Below, in pieces: positions 17,158-25,777 of a DNA stretch of 64,000 nt. The notes beneath the pieces are model-generated. The model worked only from the letters and a program-made list of their open reading frames with translations. It did no database searches and was not told the DNA's origin. The DNA lies in assembly GCA_039028975.1 (NCBI GenBank), contig JBCCHB010000081.1, positions 1 to 64,000 on the forward strand, read 5' to 3'. The stretch is from JAHBNG01 sp039028975 (lineage in GTDB: Bacteria > Chloroflexota > Anaerolineae > Caldilineales > Caldilineaceae). Within the stretch, counting starts at the first letter, position 1; each line of letters opens with the position of its first letter. A program made the translations under genes and the position numbers.

Positions 17158-17552
17158 GATTTTCCTATTTAAGGATCGCTTACACTCTAGCGCTAAACCC
17201 AAAAGCGCCTATCATTCGCTCTTTAGATAGTATTCGCGGTCGACTCCGGTCAGCGGTAATTGCACCCACGCTCCGTTCCGCGCATAGGAGATGTGAAGCC
17301 AATAAATTAGTTTTGGTCAACTCTGGAATTCTGGAAGGGGGAAGAATAACTGGAAACGAGAGATGTAGTCTAACATAGGTAATTTTCATATGCAATAGCT
17401 AATTTTTACCTTGAACGACGCTCGCGAAGTTGTTCGATTACAAATATCGTTCACTTTATTTGGGAGGAGCTTTACCTCAAGCTAATTTGCCAGTACAATA
17501 ATGATACTTCTCATAGCAGATAAACCGCTATTTCGCCATAGGAATATAGCTC
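17158..17552. other. Divergent intergenic region, about 395 bases
   Basis: AT-rich DNA between the divergent TPR and M20 genes. It must hold both promoters. TACAAT and GATACT hexamers near 17492-17510 could be -10 sites for the plus-strand gene, but no convincing -35 pairs with them. No RNA gene or repeat was recognised. Confidence 0.5.
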
Positions 17553-18764
17553 ATGAACCCAGCCAGCATCTTTCAGTACATCGATCCCGAAGCGATAGCC
17601 CGCGATACCCTCGATTTTGTCAAAGTGCGCAGCGAGACCGGGGAAGAAGGCGCGGGGAGTGAATTTTTTGCCGATCTACTGCGACGCGAGGGCTTTGACG
17701 TGACTATGGAAGAGATAGAACCGGCGCGCCCCAATGTCTATGCGCTGGTTGAGGGATCTGCGCCTACCGCAGCACGTAGCTTGCTCTTCAATGGCCACAC
17801 CGACACCATCCCCATTGGGAATTCAACACCGCCAGGTCGCGACGGTGACTGGATCATTGGGCGCGGTACCGAAGACATGAAAGGTGGCTTAGTGGCTATG
17901 GTGCATGGAGCCGCGGCGCTGCGCAAGGCAGGCGTTCGTCTTGCCGGCAATCTCTGGCTCACCGGAGTGATTGGCCACGAGACACCCGTGGGCAAGAAGG
18001 AAGGACCAAAGCGGCTGATTGAGCATCTACAGGCGGGCAAAATTGAGACGGGTGCTATCATCATCGTCGAGGGGCCTTGTGCCATCTGGGCAGCCAGCTT
18101 GGGTTCGACCATCTTCCACATCACCGTTTCGACCGATCGTGGCCCCATTCACACCATCAAAACCCAATATATTGAAAACCCAGCCTACTGGGCTGGTCGC
18201 CTGCTCACCGAATTTCAGAAGCTGGAAGAAAAATTTGCCGCGACCACCAGCCACCCTCTCTGCGGTCGGGACCAGCTCAATGTTGGGATGGTCCATGGTG
18301 GCGACTGGTTTAATCGCTTGCCTGTCGCCATCAAGGTGACCGGTACTCGCCGCTGGACCCCCGGCCGCACACTAGACGATGTTAAAGCGGAGTTGCAAGC
18401 CCTCTGCGAACAACTGGCTGATGAGTCGGGGCTGTCGTTTACCCTAACATTGGAAGAGGCCGCAGCCCGCGAACCCTTTGAGACGCCGCCCGATCATCCA
18501 ATCGTCAGCGCCTTACAAAACGCAGGTCAGACTGCTTCAGGATCCCAACCCGAGCTGATTGGTATGGGGCTGGTCGGTGACGCCAACCTCTACGCCAATG
18601 ATGGAGGCGTCCCAACCGTCTACTACGGTCCCGCCCACGAAACGGCTCATTCGGACCATGAACGTGTATCGATCTCGCAGCTTGTCCACTGTGCTCAGGT
18701 CTATGCCTTGACAGCGGCTCACTATTGTGGTGACGCATATCAGAGAAGATACGATGGCGCGTGA
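17553..18764 (+). CDS. M20 family metallopeptidase (ArgE/DapE/CPG2-like)
   Basis: The 403-residue protein has the di-zinc site of M20 enzymes: H82 and D84 in NGHTDT, the bridging D108 in GRGTEDMKGG, the general base E143 in GHETPVGKKEG, a second Glu in VEGPC (about 173), and the last His in AHSDHERVS (about 369). A dimerisation domain lies between (about 185-300). Such enzymes hydrolyse N-acyl or peptide bonds of small substrates (acetylornithine, succinyl-diaminopimelate, dipeptides). The GHETPVG sequence differs from DEExG of ArgE, so the substrate is open. ATG 17553 follows TAGGAATATA. No signal peptide, so cytoplasmic. Confidence 0.9.
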   Translation: MNPASIFQYIDPEAIARDTLDFVKVRSETGEEGAGSEFFADLLRREGFDVTMEEIEPARPNVYALVEGSAPTAARSLLFNGHTDTIPIGNSTPPGRDGDWIIGRGTEDMKGGLVAMVHGAAALRKAGVRLAGNLWLTGVIGHETPVGKKEGPKRLIEHLQAGKIETGAIIIVEGPCAIWAASLGSTIFHITVSTDRGPIHTIKTQYIENPAYWAGRLLTEFQKLEEKFAATTSHPLCGRDQLNVGMVHGGDWFNRLPVAIKVTGTRRWTPGRTLDDVKAELQALCEQLADESGLSFTLTLEEAAAREPFETPPDHPIVSALQNAGQTASGSQPELIGMGLVGDANLYANDGGVPTVYYGPAHETAHSDHERVSISQLVHCAQVYALTAAHYCGDAYQRRYDGA

Positions 18765-18821
18765 GTTCATAATTTGGGCCCTATATACCCCCATATTCAC
18801 GACCATTTGTAAGTTCCGCGC

Positions 18822-19063
18822 TTAGCGCGTCGTCACAAGCATCCTGAGGTTAGGCGCAGCCCTTAAGAGAGCGACAAGTAGTTCTGCGCTATCCAACAGA
18901 TGCTCCAAATTATCGATCACCAACAGCAACCCCTTTGCCTTTGGGTAGCTGGCAAGCTGCGTTTCTGGTTCGCCAGCACCTTGTAGTTGAATATCCACCG
19001 CATCCACAATCGTGGAGACGACATTCTCTATCGCGCCAACCGTCTGCTGATTGTTAAATCCGA
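18822..19063 (-). pseudogene. Fragment of an AfsR/LuxR-type regulator ATPase domain
   Basis: About 80 codons on the minus strand read QLQGAGEPETQLASY, KGLLLVIDNLEHLLDSAELL and LLRAAPNLRMLVTTR, then stop. This is the Walker B region (VIDN) and following helix of the large NB-ARC-like ATPases found in AfsR/SARP and LuxR-type regulators of Chloroflexota and Actinobacteria, which are normally 800-1000 residues. Neither the P-loop nor the helical repeats are nearby, and the frame closes at TAA after TTR, where SRE-x-L is expected. It is a residual piece of a lost gene. Confidence 0.75.
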
Positions 19064-19184
19064 TTTAAGACTCCTTAACATAATTGCGATATTGCAGAAC
19101 GTCTTTACTTGTCACAATAGGCGAGACGTATGTGAAGCAATGCGATTCGAGCACTGCCTGAAGTCACAAGGAGCGTGGTTAAAA

Positions 19185-19730
19185 ATGCGGATAAATTGGG
19201 CCAAGTCATTACGGAAGTTCCATTTCTGGGGGGCCGTGCTTACAGCAATCCCCATATTTATTATCATTGTGTCTGGAATTCTACTGCAGATGAAGAAGGA
19301 TAGCGATTGGGTACAGCCACCAACGCAGAAGATGAGCAAAGAGCCACCGTCAATATCGGCTCAGGAGATCTTAGCCGCGGCTCAACAAGTGCCAGAAGCG
19401 GAGATCAATGGCTGGGAGGATGTTAAGCTGTTCGACGTACGCGTGGGTAAAGGAACCACCAAGGTTCGTGCCAAAAATCGCTGGGAGGTCCAAGTTGATC
19501 ACCAAACAGGTGACGTTGTTCAAGTTGCTTATCGCCGCTCCGATCTGATAGAAGAGATCCACGATGGTAGTTTCTTTAACAAGATAGTCAAGTCATGGAT
19601 ATTTTTCCCAGCAGGCGTTGTTCTTCTGATCTTATGGCTAACTGGGGGATATATGATTGTTTACCCTTATTGGAAAAAGGCTCAAAGAAATACCAAGCGG
19701 GCAAAGACAAGCCGCCCCATACCAGCATAA
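19185..19730 (+). CDS. PepSY-type membrane protein, first copy
   Basis: The 181 residues are flanked by two membrane segments, about 15-35 (VLTAIPIFIIIVSGILL) and about 140-162 (PAGVVLLILWLTGGYMIVY). Between them is an extracytoplasmic PepSY-like domain (ISAQEILAAAQQVPEAEI, VRAKNRWEVQVDHQTGDVVQV, then EEIHDGSFF). The EIHDG-S-F and LRKFHFWG motifs are those of PepSY-associated TM proteins, some linked to metal reductases or peptidase regulation. ATG 19185 follows AAGGAG by 11 bases; the frame further upstream overlaps a pseudogene and is discarded. Its paralogue at 20090 shares about half its residues. Confidence 0.75.
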   Translation: MRINWAKSLRKFHFWGAVLTAIPIFIIIVSGILLQMKKDSDWVQPPTQKMSKEPPSISAQEILAAAQQVPEAEINGWEDVKLFDVRVGKGTTKVRAKNRWEVQVDHQTGDVVQVAYRRSDLIEEIHDGSFFNKIVKSWIFFPAGVVLLILWLTGGYMIVYPYWKKAQRNTKRAKTSRPIPA

Positions 19731-19764
19731 GCGCCAATAATTTATACAGAACAAGGAGTTACAT

Positions 19765-19872
19765 ATGAAAGTTAGCGAACTAAGTAGTCTTACCATTGTC
19801 ATGATCGTGTTGTTTGTGATTACGATTGCAATTTTAGGGTTGTCTGTACTATCTATTGCAACGATTGCCTAA
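19765..19872 (+). CDS. 35-residue membrane microprotein, first copy
   Basis: ATG 19765 is preceded by AAGGAG 8 bases upstream. The 35 codons read MKVSELSSLTIVMIVLFV, then ITIAILGLSVLSIATIA and TAA. It is a single hydrophobic helix with a short polar N-terminus. It lies 34 bases after the first PepSY gene. A strong ribosome site, codon-clean frame and a second microprotein of exactly the same length beside the other PepSY gene support a real product, probably a small subunit of the PepSY protein. No family known to me. Confidence 0.65.
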   Translation: MKVSELSSLTIVMIVLFVITIAILGLSVLSIATIA

Positions 19873-19976
19873 ATTTCTGGGTGCAGCAGGATCTGATCTA
19901 GTTATTAGCCTGTTTATCAACTTATAGATAGCCAGATGTAAGATCCGATTGACCCAACTTTTCAAAAGAGGTTTTT

Positions 19977-20084
19977 ATGTTTACACGAAAAGATCTAGTC
20001 GAAGCAGTAACGTATATTGTGGTGATTTGTCTAGGAGCAGGAACGGCTTCGTATCTGTTCTTAGCCTTCATGAGTGGGATTTAA
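19977..20084 (+). CDS. 35-residue membrane microprotein, second copy
   Basis: ATG 19977 follows AAAAGAGG by 5 bases. The product reads MFTRKDLVEAVTYIVVIC and then LGAGTASYLFLAFMSGI: a charged head and one helix. It ends 5 bases before the second PepSY start, so translation coupling is likely. Sequence similarity to the first microprotein is weak, but length and topology agree. A sensible reading is a small assembly or anchor subunit. It is too short for routine gene finders. Confidence 0.6.
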   Translation: MFTRKDLVEAVTYIVVICLGAGTASYLFLAFMSGI

Positions 20085-20089
20085 CATAT

Positions 20090-20629
20090 ATGAAAATTAA
20101 ATGGAGTCAGCCATTACGAAAATTTCACTTTTGGGGTTCGGTGGCCATCTTTTTTCCTGTGCTGGCACTCATTGTGTCGGGGCTGATCTTACAGGTCAAA
20201 GGGGAAGGTGGATGGGTTCCGCCTACCGTATCGGGGCAAGGAACATCGCCGACCGCGACGTTCAGTGACATCTTAGAAGCAGCTCGCCAAGTGCCAGAAG
20301 CGGAAATCAAAGAGTGGGGGGATATTGATCGGTTACAAATACGCCCCGATAAAGGCGTTACCAAGGTCCGTGCGGAAAACGGTTGGGAGGTGCAAGTTGA
20401 CCACGTGACGACTGATATTCTCCACGTGGGCTATCGTTGGGTTAATGTCGTCGAAGAGATCCACGACGGCTCGTGGTTTCATGACAACGCCAAGCTGTGG
20501 GTATTCCTGCCGTCGTCAGTCATCCTTCTAATCTTATGGACGTCGGGCATCTACTTGATTGTTTTACCATATTGGACTAAAGGACAGCGAAGCCGAGCAA
20601 AGGCAGTGAAGATAGAAGCAGCGACATAG
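20090..20629 (+). CDS. PepSY-type membrane protein, second copy
   Basis: The 179 residues match the first copy throughout: LRKFHFWGSVA, a helix ending GLILQVK, TFSDILEAARQVPEAEI, TKVRAENGWEVQVDH, VEEIHDGSWF and a C-terminal helix LPSSVILLILWTSGIYLIVL with a basic tail. Topology is N-in, one extracytoplasmic PepSY domain, C-in. ATG 20090 lacks a strong ribosome site and probably depends on coupling to the microprotein stop at 20084. The frame upstream to 19949 overlaps the microprotein and is not used. Role unproven; PepSY domains are thought to bind peptides or inhibit extracytoplasmic partners. Confidence 0.75.
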   Translation: MKIKWSQPLRKFHFWGSVAIFFPVLALIVSGLILQVKGEGGWVPPTVSGQGTSPTATFSDILEAARQVPEAEIKEWGDIDRLQIRPDKGVTKVRAENGWEVQVDHVTTDILHVGYRWVNVVEEIHDGSWFHDNAKLWVFLPSSVILLILWTSGIYLIVLPYWTKGQRSRAKAVKIEAAT

Positions 20630-21043
20630 TTTCCGCTGACAGGACGATTTCGGGACCCACGATATTCTATGTACCACCAAACGCCACCGACCGACCCATT
20701 CGGCTTCGCTCAGGGCAGGCAATGTCAGGTTGGGCAAGAGTCCCGAGTTTACATTTGTCCAATGATTTGCTCAAACCGACAACCCAACCTGACATGTCTC
20801 GCCCCCACAATGCGCACGGCTGAAACTGCTTTCCTCTCCGGTTGCCAACCGTAGTATCTGACAGGTTTTGCCCTACCCTGCGACATCCTGCTCCTAAGCT
20901 CAAATATACCGCCAATTTTTCGGGAGTTGCGCATGCATGTAACGCATCGTATAATCGATAGTTACCAATCGCACTGAATCTTGGAGCCTTCTTCATAACC
21001 CAATTCGACCAACTTCGTGACCATCTCTTGGGGAACCGAACCC
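20630..21043. other. Intergenic region with hairpin and dispersed repeat
   Basis: Holds a REP-like half-site (20702-20719) and a hairpin with stem TGTCAGGTTGGG (20723-20734) pairing with 20783-20794. A sequence at about 20768-20850 recurs in diverged form at 27018-27105. No gene was recognised; the minus-strand frame across it translates repeat DNA. Confidence 0.6.
20768..20850 (+). repeat. Dispersed intergenic repeat, copy 1
   Basis: Contains TGTCTCGCCCCCACAATGCG followed by CACGGCTGAAACTGC and TTTCCTCTCCGGTTGCC. The second copy near 27018-27105 has the same order (TATGTCTCGACCCCACAATT, CACATGGCTGGGGCCGC, TTTTCCCTCCAGCCGCC). I estimate roughly three quarters identical by eye. Confidence 0.55.
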
Positions 21044-22024
21044 ATGCATTTTCAGGACTTGGATGTTAGCCAATTACCGCGTTCCAGTAAGTCAATAACA
21101 TGGCTAGCGATTGCGCCGCGGGTCGATGGTGGCACATGGCGGTTGCCTCTTCTCAACGTCACAGGTGCGACCTCTGGTCCCGTGCTAGTGGTTACAGCAG
21201 CAGTTCATGGCGACGAGTATGAGGGCGTAGAGGCCATTCCCCAGGTCTTTCAGCAGGTGGAGCCGGATGCATTACGCGGCACGCTGGTGATGCTTCCCGT
21301 TTGTAATATGCCCGCCTACGAAGCCGCAACCCGCAACAGCCCTATCGATGGTCTGAACTTGGCCCGCGTCTTCCCTGGTGGTCAACATGGTACGATAACT
21401 CAGCGCATTGCCTACTGGATCACACAAAAGCTGCTCAAGCCCGCGAATTTCTTTATCGATCTCCACAGTGGCGGAGCCGTTGGCATGATTCCAACCCTCA
21501 TTGGCTACATCCATGATGAGGATGAATTGGGACAACTGTCACAAGCGGCGGCAAGAGCCTTTGGGGTACCTGTTCTCTGGGGCCATCCCCTACCGCTGCC
21601 ACCAGGGCGCACCATCTCTGCAGCCACAGAGTTGGGCGTGCCGTCTCTATACAGCGAAGCGCCGGGCGGTGGCTATGCACGCCCTGACGATGTGGCCTGT
21701 TTTACCCAAGGTGTGATCAACGTCATGCGTCACTTAGAGATGCTGGACGGCGAACCGGAGCCACGCCCAACAACCCACCATCTAGTTGGGGACGGCAATC
21801 TGGATAGCGTCATCTCTGCACCGGTAGCAGGCTTCTTCCGCGCCGAGGTCGAGCTACTCGATGAGGTGGATATAGGGCAGCGTTTGGGGACCGTACGCGA
21901 CCTATTTGGCGCGGTGCTAACCGAGGTGAAGAGCGAGCAGGCTGGTGTTGTGATCTTTCTGCGCCGTTTGCATCGCGTCCATGTAGGGGATAGTCTGGTT
22001 CATGTAACTGGTAAGTTAAGTTAA
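21044..22024 (+). CDS. Succinylglutamate desuccinylase/aspartoacylase (AstE/AspA) family protein
   Basis: The 326-residue zinc hydrolase shows AAVHGDEYEG (H55, E58) and FIDLHSGG (H141), the three zinc ligands of M14-like AstE/AspA enzymes. NLARVFPG adds the substrate-binding Arg. A C-terminal beta domain (SAPVAGFFRAEVELLDEV, IGQRLGTVRDLFG) resembles a biotinyl-like cap seen in the ectoine/deacylase DoeB branch. It removes an N-acyl group from a small amide. ATG 21044 has TTGGGGAA; an in-frame GTG at 21017 is less likely. Directly behind it (12 bases) begins a broken enolase-superfamily gene on the same strand. Confidence 0.85.
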   Translation: MHFQDLDVSQLPRSSKSITWLAIAPRVDGGTWRLPLLNVTGATSGPVLVVTAAVHGDEYEGVEAIPQVFQQVEPDALRGTLVMLPVCNMPAYEAATRNSPIDGLNLARVFPGGQHGTITQRIAYWITQKLLKPANFFIDLHSGGAVGMIPTLIGYIHDEDELGQLSQAAARAFGVPVLWGHPLPLPPGRTISAATELGVPSLYSEAPGGGYARPDDVACFTQGVINVMRHLEMLDGEPEPRPTTHHLVGDGNLDSVISAPVAGFFRAEVELLDEVDIGQRLGTVRDLFGAVLTEVKSEQAGVVIFLRRLHRVHVGDSLVHVTGKLS

Positions 22025-22036
22025 GGATTCCCTATT

Positions 22037-22883
22037 ATGCCAGTAGGACCACAAGAATCAGCCGAGGTCGCTCAACGAATTGTAGGCGAGGGTTGCCGCA
22101 CCATCAAGCTCAAAGCGGGGCATGACCGGCTGGCAACGGATCTGGAACGGGTTCGATTGGTGCGAGAGGCTGTTGGTGCAGACGTGCGCTTGACCGTGGA
22201 TGCCAACGGCGGCTGGTCGGTCAACGAGGCTATTCGGGCGTCGCTGCTGCTGGAAGAATATGATGTTGCCTTCGTGGAGCAGCCGGTCCATCGACTGGGC
22301 GCAATCCCAAAAAAACGGTTTCGGCAAAATGGGGCTAAAAATCGCCAATTTAGCACCATTTTCGAGGCGAAATGCGCTCTAAACTGGGTGAAATCATCGC
22401 AAAATCAGCCCGACCGTAAAAATGGGATTGCGCCCCCATCGACTAGACATGGATGGCTTGGCGCGAGTGAGGAGTCAGACCCGGTTGCCGATTATGGCAG
22501 ACGAAGCTATCTTTACGCTGCAGGATGCGCTCAACTGTATTCAGAAGGGGGCCGCCGATATCATCAGCGTCTATCCAGGCAAGCACGGCGGCATCCTCAA
22601 CACCATCGCCATTGTGGAGATAGCCGAGGCCGCGGGCGTCCATTGCGCCATTGGCAGCAACTTGGAGTGGGACATCGCCTCTGCTGCCATGGCTCACGTA
22701 ACTGTCAGTCTGCCCAACATCCCTGTCGAACGGTACGCCACAGACATCATCGGACCGCTCTTTCACATAGAGCATGCCCTGGAAACCCCCATCAGCACCC
22801 AGAACTGGCAGGTCACCGTTCCTCAGGTAGCCGGACTTGGCGTGTCGCTTGATTTAGAACAGTTGGAGGGGCTGCGCATTTAA
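22037..22883 (+). pseudogene. Mandelate racemase/muconate lactonizing enzyme family, truncated and MITE-interrupted
   Basis: Two frames together give the barrel domain of an enolase-superfamily enzyme. The first has CRTIKLKAGHD (KxK motif), RLTVDANGGWS (metal Asp) and VAFVEQPVHR (metal Glu). The second has LPIMADEAI (metal Asp/Glu), GAADIISVYPGKHGG and IGSNLEWDIA. The roughly 130-residue capping domain that should precede this is missing. A 139-bp MITE sits after VEQPVHR; deleting the MITE and one 9-bp target copy joins the frames into VEQPVHRLDMDGLARV. So the gene lost its 5' end and later, or earlier, took a MITE. The product would lack the substrate-specificity cap. Confidence 0.9.
22297..22435. 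mobile_element. 139-bp MITE with 9-bp target duplication
   Basis: The element starts GGGCGCAATCCC and ends GGGATTGCGCCC, perfect 12-base terminal inverted repeats that continue as imperfect (AAAAAAACGG against CCGTAAAAAT). It is flanked on both sides by the same 9 bases, CCATCGACT (22288-22296 and 22436-22444). It has no coding capacity and is AT-richer than the host gene. The partner transposase is not in this window. Confidence 0.9.
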
Positions 22884-22903
22884 TGCTATTTCTGTTCCGC
22901 ACG

Positions 22904-24373
22904 CTATGACGCCATTTCATCCAGTGGATAGATGGGCCGCGGCAACTGTTGCCACTCAAAATTGAGCAGTTGGGACATGGTCGCTCCAGGCGTATCGACC
23001 CGAATGATCTCGGCAATCAGGGATTGGTAATACTGCCAGTTGCTTGCTGTCTTTAGCACAACCATTTTGGCTTGGGCTGGATCCAGCCCAAAGTGCTTAT
23101 AGACTATGGGATGATTCCCACCCACGCCCCGTTCTTCGCTTACCACAATGTGGATGGCACCTGCTTTTAACAGGACGGCTCGCCCCATGTCGAACGAGTC
23201 CTGACCAATAACTTTGGCCACGATGCGCCCACCGCCGATCTTGACCACCGTGGCCGTCACCCCGACTGGCTGCCCAAAGGTAGGATCCAGCTTCCCACCG
23301 AGCATAACGGTGATCTCACTGCCTTCGCCGGCTTCAATGGTCGTGTCAACCGCTTCTTTATCGACCATAGGCACAAGTGCCATCTGCGTTACCTGTTGGC
23401 GCAACAGCTCCTGGAGGATGATTGTGCTGTCGCCAGTAGCGCCACCAAAGACGCTGTCGCCCGTATCGGAGAGGATGACCAGCCCTTTGTCGGCGGTGAC
23501 GGCGCGGCGAACCGCGTCAGCCGGTGAGATGCTCTCAATGACGCAAAGCTGGTCGCGCAGGCCCCAGACTTTATTGGCCAGTTCGGCAGCCAGAGATTCA
23601 GCCAAGGGCAGATCGTTGTTGGTCACCACCGCGGCGGCGTAGCCACCCTCGGGTACATCCAGCCAGGGCTGCATGGGGAAGGTGGAAGCAGAGACAACGC
23701 CTGCGCGCTGCTCCATCTCGCGGGCTAGGTCAAACCACTCCTTCATTGGTCCCTTGCTGGTTAAGAACTGCTCTTGATGGGTGATCAGCGGAATCTTTTG
23801 CATGGCCATTGTCGGCTTGATCTCCCCTCTAAGCAGAGCAAAAAGCATCTGTGCCGCCTCCCGTCCCGTGTCGTATGGTTCATGGGGCTGGGTGCGATGA
23901 GCAACTAGGCCGTCCGCATGATCGACCATCCGTTGGGTCAAGTTGGCATGGTGATCCAGCGCGATGACGATGGGAACATTGTCACCTAGCACCTGACGGC
24001 TAACCGCGAGCAGGTGTCCTTCCGTATCTGGCTCACTGACCGCCTGCCCCGCACCGTGGAGGGAAAAGAAGAAGGCATCAATAGGCAGGACAGCTTTGAG
24101 GGCAGCCACTAATTTGCCCTCAAAATAGGCGAGTGTATCGTCGGTAATTGGCCCGTTGGCACCGGCTATGGCCCGAAAGAGAGGCAGCGGCGTCCACGGC
24201 ACGCCAAACTCGTTGGCCCCATCCATAAAACCACCAATGGCCCCAATGCCCTGGACCTTCTCCAAAACCGTCTGACCTTCATAGAGACCGTAGAGTTTGA
24301 AGGTGTCGACCGTAGTGACGACCGGGCTAAAGCTGCTGGTCTCTTGGCTAAATTCTGCTATAGCAATGCGCAT
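22904..24373 (-). CDS. M81 family metallopeptidase (MlrC-like)
   Basis: The 489 residues follow the MlrC family of zinc hydrolases, named for the last step of microcystin degradation but mostly with unknown natural substrates. Motifs are the N-terminal RIAIAEFSQETSSFSP, FSLHGAGQAV (104-112), ALDHHANLT (D140, H141 as metal ligands) and AHRTQPHEPYDTG (H164). The C-terminal half has LSDTGDSVFGGATGDST and the SEERGVGGNHPIVY loop. It starts at ATG 24373 with TTGGAGAA and lies 58 bases after an aminotransferase on the same strand. Together with the M24 gene it forms a three-gene set for a peptide-like or amide compound. Confidence 0.9.
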   Translation of the reverse strand: MRIAIAEFSQETSSFSPVVTTVDTFKLYGLYEGQTVLEKVQGIGAIGGFMDGANEFGVPWTPLPLFRAIAGANGPITDDTLAYFEGKLVAALKAVLPIDAFFFSLHGAGQAVSEPDTEGHLLAVSRQVLGDNVPIVIALDHHANLTQRMVDHADGLVAHRTQPHEPYDTGREAAQMLFALLRGEIKPTMAMQKIPLITHQEQFLTSKGPMKEWFDLAREMEQRAGVVSASTFPMQPWLDVPEGGYAAAVVTNNDLPLAESLAAELANKVWGLRDQLCVIESISPADAVRRAVTADKGLVILSDTGDSVFGGATGDSTIILQELLRQQVTQMALVPMVDKEAVDTTIEAGEGSEITVMLGGKLDPTFGQPVGVTATVVKIGGGRIVAKVIGQDSFDMGRAVLLKAGAIHIVVSEERGVGGNHPIVYKHFGLDPAQAKMVVLKTASNWQYYQSLIAEIIRVDTPGATMSQLLNFEWQQLPRPIYPLDEMAS

Positions 24374-24431
24374 GGGTTCTCCAATGCAGATCGTGAATCG
24401 GCCTGTCCACTGGCGCGATATTCACCATCTA

Positions 24432-25730
24432 TCATTCAGCTCGAATCTCATTGCGCAACACATCACGCGCCGCCTCCAACATCCGATCCAGATCGTCATC
24501 GCTGTGCATGATGGAGAGGTAGATCTTCTCAAAGGGTGAGATGAAGAAGCCGCGCCGGATCATCTCGATGCCGAATGTATAAGCTTTGGCCCGATCGGCG
24601 TAAAGCATGGATTCGTAGTTGATGATTGCGTCATCCTTGGTGAAGAGCACCTGCAGTACCGGCCCTTCTCCGCCAACCTTCAGCGGAATCGAAAACTCCT
24701 GCCCCATTGACTCAATTTCTCTGATGATGCGGTCGCCCATGGCGTAGAGCCGCTCGTATGTGCCTGCCTTTTCCAGTTCGTTGAGCGTCGCCAGCCCCGC
24801 CGCGGCCGATAGGGGGTTGCCGTTGAAGGTGCCCGACGCAATGATGGTCTGCGGATCAGCTGGATAGGATTCACGGCGCGGATTGGCCGTCTCCAGCAGA
24901 TCGGCGCGACCACAGATGGCCGCGCTAGGATAGCCACCGCTGATGGTCTTGCCAAATGCGGCCAGGTCGGGCACGACGCCGTATCGCTCTTGCGCACCGC
25001 CCCACGCAAGCCGAAAACCAGTGACCACCTCGTCGAAGATCAGGACGATGCCATGCTTCTGGGTCTGCTCCCGCAACGTTTCAAAAAAGCCGGGGCGCGG
25101 GCGGATGCAGCGCTGAAGCGGTTCGACCACCACCGCGGCCAGTTCATCGGAGTGTGCTTCAATGATCTCCATGGCTTCTCCTGCATTATTGAAGGGCGAA
25201 ACCAACACGTCGCGTGCATAGGCTGGGGAAAGACCCGCACTATCGGGCGTGGAATGGGGGTAGTCGCTGGGTGTGGGTGGTCGGGCGCCAAAGAGAAGAC
25301 CGTCACTCACGCCGTGCCAGCCGCCTTCAAAGCGCAGAATCTTGGTGCGGCCGGTGAAGGCACGGGCCATGCGCACCGCGTAGGAGACTGCCTCCGACCC
25401 GGTGGTGACAAAGCGGATCTTCTCGCCACAGGGGGATCCCTCCACAATCTTTTCGCCCAATTCTATGATGGGCTGGTTCAGGTTGAAGAAGGTGGTCCCC
25501 TTTAGAGTCTGCTGCTGCACAGCTTCTACCACCGCGGGATGACAGTGGCCCAGGATCATGGGGCCGGATCCCAGCAGGAAATCCACATATTCCTTGCCAT
25601 CGACATCGACCAGTTTTGTTCCCTCACCGCGGGCGAAGACCATGGCCACGCCTGGCGGCAGGTGAAAGGCACCCAATGTGCCGCCCGAAAAATACTGTTC
25701 TGCTTTTTCTAAATATGCTTGCTGATTCAT
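24432..25730 (-). CDS. Class III PLP aminotransferase (GSA aminomutase-like)
   Basis: The 432 residues show the HemL-type order: VTTGSEAVSYAVRMAR (108-123), FEGGWHGVSDG, the pyridine-binding D233 in LIFDEVVTGFR, and K261 in LAAFGKTISGGYP. ASGTFNGNPLSAAAGLATL supplies the cross-subunit phosphate Thr. The C-terminus ISPFEKIYLSIMHSDDDLDRML is also present as a stray fragment at 30837. The genome context (M24 and M81 hydrolases) points to a catabolic transaminase rather than haem synthesis. ATG 25730 follows GGAG by 5 bases. It is a distant paralogue of the gene at 14815. Confidence 0.85.
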   Translation of the reverse strand: MNQQAYLEKAEQYFSGGTLGAFHLPPGVAMVFARGEGTKLVDVDGKEYVDFLLGSGPMILGHCHPAVVEAVQQQTLKGTTFFNLNQPIIELGEKIVEGSPCGEKIRFVTTGSEAVSYAVRMARAFTGRTKILRFEGGWHGVSDGLLFGARPPTPSDYPHSTPDSAGLSPAYARDVLVSPFNNAGEAMEIIEAHSDELAAVVVEPLQRCIRPRPGFFETLREQTQKHGIVLIFDEVVTGFRLAWGGAQERYGVVPDLAAFGKTISGGYPSAAICGRADLLETANPRRESYPADPQTIIASGTFNGNPLSAAAGLATLNELEKAGTYERLYAMGDRIIREIESMGQEFSIPLKVGGEGPVLQVLFTKDDAIINYESMLYADRAKAYTFGIEMIRRGFFISPFEKIYLSIMHSDDDLDRMLEAARDVLRNEIRAE

Positions 25731-25777
25731 TTTTCTCCATTTCGATTTGCAGTGGCTAGTCATGGCCAAATCTACAG

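Noticed and set aside
19949..20089. N-terminal extension of the second PepSY protein
   Set aside because: It overlaps the 35-residue microprotein, which has its own ribosome site, and the paralogue starts at the same MxIxW position.
20667..20996. A 109-codon minus-strand frame
   Set aside because: It translates repeat and hairpin DNA (the TTCGACAAGCTC-type half-site and TGTCAGGTTGGG stem) and has no recognisable protein pattern.
24990..25505. A 171-codon plus-strand frame inside the aminotransferase
   Set aside because: It is the antisense of a clear class III aminotransferase and shows no independent family.
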